A model generated the notes under the pieces. It made no database searches. It was given only the letters and a program-made list of their open reading frames with translations, and was not told the DNA's origin. Positions 61,085 to 64,000 of a DNA stretch of 64,000 nucleotides are shown here, piece by piece. Numbering within the stretch: the stretch's first letter is position 1; each line of letters begins with the position of its first letter. The stretch lies in contig JAJPKP010000086.1 in assembly GCA_021323675.1 (NCBI GenBank), positions 1-64,000 on the forward strand. The letters run 5' to 3'. The position numbers and the translations under genes were made by a program. The DNA is from Pseudomonadota bacterium. GTDB lineage: Bacteria > Desulfobacterota > Binatia > Binatales > Binataceae.

Positions 61085-61945
61085 CTAACCCTTGCGATGG
61101 TGCTTGGCCTCGTCGCGCAGCTTCTTCACGTCGGCGTCGGGGGCCCCTGCCCGCTCTTCAAGGTCAGCGGCCGTCTCGTAGTCGGGCGGCGTGCGCCGCA
61201 GGTAAACCTGCGCCAGCTCCATGTTCGCGGTCTTGTTGTCAGGATCGACCGTCAGGACGTCGTTGAGCATCCTGAAGGTCGCGTCGGGCGTGCCGCCGTC
61301 CTTGGCCGCCTCGTTGGCCGCGTGCAGCACCGCGTCGGCGGCGGGATCGAGCGAATGCGTTCCGGAAGCCTCCGCCAGCATCATGTAGCCGCGAATCGCC
61401 TGGTCGTAGGTCTTGATCGCGTCGGCGTACTTCTTGTCTTTGACCTGTTGATCGCCCTGCTGAACGACGATGGGGATGGCTTGCTTGATATAGCTCATGG
61501 TTTTGTCGCGCAGGAATTTGCTCTTGCTGGCCACCAGCGCATCCTTGAGCGCGCGCATGCCGCCTTCGGTATCGCCGGACTTCACCTGATCGACGGCCTT
61601 GCTGGCATTGTTGATCATCTCCTGGATGGCTCGGTACATCCGGGCCTTCTGCAGGATTTTCTGATCGCTTGGGTCCAGCGCCGATGCGGCTTCGTACTCT
61701 TTGGCCGCGCCTTCCTGGTCGCCGAGAAACTCATCGATATGCGCGAGCGACTTGTGCGCATCGACGTTGTTCGGATCGGCCTGGATAGCGAGCTGGAGCT
61801 CCTTCTTCGCGCCTTCCAGGTCGCGCTTTTCGAACAGGTCCTCGGCTTTATACAGATGCTTTTTCGCTTCGGACTGGCATCCGCTCATCAGCGGTATCGC
61901 AAGCAGCAAGGTGATGATCAGCGCACGCGCGATCGCTCTTCGCAT
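61085..61945 (-). CDS. TPR-repeat lipoprotein
   Basis: 286 residues from ATG 61945. The signal segment AIARALIITLLLAIPLMSGC ends in lipobox LMSGC. The mature chain is helical; at least two clear tetratricopeptide repeats are seen (AEDLFEKRDLEGAKKELQLAIQADPNNVDAHKSLAHI and AAKEYEAASALDPSDQKIL), with more degenerate ones later. It is probably an envelope scaffold. An ATG at 61963 gives six extra residues, but AAGGAAGAG lies just before 61945. A TTGACA (plus 62013-62018) lies upstream with a poor -10. It is 82 bases upstream of the deoxynucleoside kinase's latest possible start. Confidence 0.82.
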   Translation of the reverse strand: MRRAIARALIITLLLAIPLMSGCQSEAKKHLYKAEDLFEKRDLEGAKKELQLAIQADPNNVDAHKSLAHIDEFLGDQEGAAKEYEAASALDPSDQKILQKARMYRAIQEMINNASKAVDQVKSGDTEGGMRALKDALVASKSKFLRDKTMSYIKQAIPIVVQQGDQQVKDKKYADAIKTYDQAIRGYMMLAEASGTHSLDPAADAVLHAANEAAKDGGTPDATFRMLNDVLTVDPDNKTANMELAQVYLRRTPPDYETAADLEERAGAPDADVKKLRDEAKHHRKG

Positions 61946-62060
61946 CGGAGACTCTTCCTTCATGGTTTTGGCGGGAAGCCGCCGGATGAGTTTTCGGGCA
62001 AGATCAGCGAATTGTCAAGGCGAGCGGAAGGGCGCCGCCTTCCGTTCCAGCCTCCCGAAC

Positions 62061-63002
62061 TCAATCCGCGGGCATCGGCAGCGGGAAATGGACGCGCTCC
62101 TTGGCCACGCTCAACAGCTCGACCTGCGCGCCGCGGTTTGCGAATGCGCCGATAATTTCCTCGACCAGCCATTCGGGCGACGATGCGCTCGCGGTGAGGC
62201 CCAGCGCGCGCACGCCTTCCAGCATCGCCGGTTCCACGTCGGCGATCGAATCGACCAGGAATGCACGGGCGCCGCGCTGGCGGGCGACTTCGACCAAACG
62301 GTTGGCGTTGGAACTCTGGCGCGAGCCTACCACCAACACGGCATCGGTCACGCCGACCAACTCCTTGACCGCGTTCTGGCGGTTCTGGGTCGCGTAGCAG
62401 ATGTCGTCGGTCTTTGGGGTGAGCAGCGCCGGGAACCGCTCCTTCAGGGTTTCCATGATCTCGCGGGTGTCATCGACACTGAGCGTGGTCTGGGTTACGG
62501 CCGCCACTCGCTCGGGATCGGAAATCTGAAGGGCGCGCGCTTCCTCTACGCTGCCGACCAGCACGACCTTTCCGGGCGCAACGCCCAGCGTGCCTTTCAC
62601 CTCCTCGTGCCCGGCGTGGCCGACCAGGATCACGGTGCGTCCTTCCTGCGCATAACGCTCGACTTCAAGATGGACTTTTGTGACCAGCGGGCAGGTCGCA
62701 TCGATAACGCGCAGCCCTCGCTCCTTCGCGTGATCCCACTCGCTGGGCGCCACGCCATGCGCGCTGAAAATCACGCGCTGTCCCTCGGGCACCTCATCAA
62801 GGCTCTCGACGAAAATTGCGCCTTCCTTTTCAAGCGCTTCGAGCACGAAGCGGTTATGCACGATTTGGTGGCGCACGTAGAGCGGCCGGCCGTAGGCACG
62901 CAGCGCGCCGCGCACCGCTTCGACCGCGCGATCGACGCCGGCGCAAAAACCGCGCGGCTCCGCAAGGATTATTTTCTCGATCGAAACCTGTTGAGGAGGC
63001 AT
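62061..63002 (-). CDS. ispH: 4-hydroxy-3-methylbut-2-enyl diphosphate reductase
   Basis: Last step of the MEP isoprenoid pathway, producing IPP and DMAPP with a [4Fe-4S] cluster. The three cluster cysteines are in RGFCAGVDR, DATCPLV and DDICYATQNRQ. HQIVHN, FSAHGV, VGHAGHEEVKGT and SSNANRLVEVA are the substrate loops. 313 residues from ATG 63002, which has a poor ribosome binding site; the frame runs further upstream with no similarity. Alone between a lipoprotein and a dehydrogenase gene. Confidence 0.95.
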   Translation of the reverse strand: MPPQQVSIEKIILAEPRGFCAGVDRAVEAVRGALRAYGRPLYVRHQIVHNRFVLEALEKEGAIFVESLDEVPEGQRVIFSAHGVAPSEWDHAKERGLRVIDATCPLVTKVHLEVERYAQEGRTVILVGHAGHEEVKGTLGVAPGKVVLVGSVEEARALQISDPERVAAVTQTTLSVDDTREIMETLKERFPALLTPKTDDICYATQNRQNAVKELVGVTDAVLVVGSRQSSNANRLVEVARQRGARAFLVDSIADVEPAMLEGVRALGLTASASSPEWLVEEIIGAFANRGAQVELLSVAKERVHFPLPMPAD

Positions 63003-63082
63003 GGTCTGAAAATATCCAGCCCTGTCCGGGCGGTCAACTCCGCCTCGGCAACCACCCGATAGCCGAGGCCGTACAGGCTTCC

Positions 63083-64000
63083 TCAATAAGGACGGGCGGC
63101 CTTGCCGATGATCTCGCGGGCGACGAGCAGCTTCATGATTTGCGCGGTGCCGTCGCCGATCTCGAGGCCGATCACATCGCGCATCCGCTGCTGATGCGGC
63201 AGGTCGAGACTGAAGCCCATATGGCCATGAAGCAGAAGGCACTGATGCAGCACGCGCGCGCACAGTTCCGGCGCGAGCCACTTCGCGCCCGCCGAAACCC
63301 AACCATGCGGCTGGCCGCGGTCGCGCAGCCAGAGCGCCTCGTAGCAGAGCAGGCGCGCCGCCCGCAGTTCCACCGCCGCCTCTGCGAGCGGAAACGACAC
63401 CCCCTCGAAGCGGGCGAGCGACCCTCCGAACGCCTGCCGATCGGCCACCCATGCGCAGGTCTCCTCGACGCTCTGCTCGGCAGCGCCGATGCACATCAGG
63501 CCGATCAGGGCGCGGCTGAAGTCAAACCCCTGCATCACCTGGACGAAGCCGGCGCCTTCGGCGCCAATCCGGGCGCCTAACGGCACGCGGACCGAATCGA
63601 AAAACAGGGAGCCGCGCCCGATCGCGCGCGATCCGAGGTCGCGAAAGCGCGTGCGGCTGATTCCGGGCGAATTCAAATCGACATAGAACGCGCTGACGCC
63701 GTGAGCGCCCTGCTCGATCGTGCCGGTTCGCGCCATCACCAGCGCGGTCGCGGCCGACGATGAGAACGAAATCGAGGTCTTCTCGCCATCGATCACGTAA
63801 TGATCGCCATCGCGCCGCGCCTGAAGCTTCACATGCGCGGCATCCGACCCGCCGCTCGGCTCCGTCACGGCGAGCGCCGAGATGACTTCTCCGCGGCAGA
63901 TGGGTGGAAGAAACTGAGCCTTCTGACGATCGTCGCCGTTGCGCGCCACGATCGCGCCGACCAGGGCGGCCAGCAGCAGAACGTAGGCGGCATTGAAGTC
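63083..64000 (-). CDS. Acyl-CoA dehydrogenase (N-terminus beyond window)
   Basis: About 306 residues, open to the edge at 64000, so the start and the first part are missing. The mid segment SALAVTEPSGGSDAAHVKLQARRDGDHYVIDGEKTSI is the FAD/substrate signature of the family; LLCYEALWLRDRGQPHGWVSAGAKWLA and the C-terminal GDGTAQIMKLLVAREIIGKAA follow. The catalytic Glu position of medium-chain type enzymes is Asp here (GDGT instead of EGT), which occurs in many bacterial homologues. It would oxidise acyl-CoA and hand electrons to ETF; a fused ETF is encoded at 46.4 kb. Chain-length specificity unknown. Confidence 0.9.
   Translation of the reverse strand, partial: DFNAAYVLLLAALVGAIVARNGDDRQKAQFLPPICRGEVISALAVTEPSGGSDAAHVKLQARRDGDHYVIDGEKTSISFSSSAATALVMARTGTIEQGAHGVSAFYVDLNSPGISRTRFRDLGSRAIGRGSLFFDSVRVPLGARIGAEGAGFVQVMQGFDFSRALIGLMCIGAAEQSVEETCAWVADRQAFGGSLARFEGVSFPLAEAAVELRAARLLCYEALWLRDRGQPHGWVSAGAKWLAPELCARVLHQCLLLHGHMGFSLDLPHQQRMRDVIGLEIGDGTAQIMKLLVAREIIGKAARPY

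Overview
The window is high-GC, almost fully coding chromosomal DNA from a Gram-negative bacterium. Lipoproteins with lipoboxes, an OprB-type porin ending in a beta-signal phenylalanine, RpoD, HslUV and a dense mix of CoA-transferase, acyl-CoA dehydrogenase, MaoC, LLM-type flavin and molybdenum-hydroxylase genes fit an uncultivated deltaproteobacterium-like lineage such as Binatota. That placement is inference; the window has no rRNA, and I found no tRNA, CRISPR array, insertion sequence or prophage. Many adjacent genes overlap by four bases (ATGA or GTGA), so most of the window is organised as tight operons.

Layout. 0.4-3.0 kb (+): a probable lipoprotein, a short-chain dehydrogenase, a low-molecular-weight phosphatase and a CoA-binding protein. 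3.0-12.7 kb (-): xerC-hslV-hslU followed by a nearly complete late arginine pathway (argB, argD, argF, argG, argH) with a small zinc-ribbon gene hidden between argG and argH and a lipoprotein at the end. 12.8-15.7 kb (+): a Cys-rich protein, a lipoprotein, glmU and a TetR regulator. 15.7-20.9 kb (-): a three-subunit molybdenum hydroxylase with an LLM-type oxidoreductase and a SnoaL-like protein. 21.0-23.3 kb (+): an aldo/keto reductase and an old-yellow-enzyme homologue.

23.3-27.8 kb (+) is the richest regulatory stretch. A sigma70-like promoter is followed by a recognisable glmS ribozyme and then glmS. Immediately downstream is a textbook amino-acid attenuator (a 31-residue leader peptide with a Leu/Ile/Val run, then a terminator) in front of ilvB-ilvN of the acetohydroxyacid synthase I type. 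27.9-29.8 kb (+): a MarR regulator whose operator-like repeats recur before a WrbA-like quinone reductase and pirin. Then come a class III CoA-transferase, rpoD (-) with a clear terminator, a Na+/Ca2+ exchanger-type protein, a family-B DNA polymerase and a UspA protein.

37.7-46.4 kb holds a methyltransferase, a (-) operon of ABM-domain membrane protein, guanine-deaminase-like enzyme, OprB porin and a berberine-bridge-type FAD oxidase, and a 986-residue winged-helix/ATPase/TPR regulator. 46.4-56.7 kb holds a fused electron-transfer flavoprotein (beta+alpha in one chain), a BtuFCD-like ABC importer, a HAD hydrolase, a metallophosphoesterase, a dihydropyrimidinase-like amidohydrolase, an adenosine-deaminase-family enzyme, a second BtuF-like protein and a lipoprotein. 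56.9-64.0 kb holds a YegD-like Hsp70, a ferritin-like PaaA/C homologue with two MaoC-type hydratase subunits, a pterin carbinolamine dehydratase, a deoxynucleoside kinase, a TPR lipoprotein, ispH and an acyl-CoA dehydrogenase cut by the window edge.

The best leads are the glmS ribozyme outside the group where it is best known, the leader-peptide attenuator with its enterobacterial-type ilvBN operon, the EtfB-EtfA fusion with a degenerate FAD-binding motif, the unlisted zinc-ribbon gene in the arginine operon, and a strong excess of the octamer GCGATCGC across the window.
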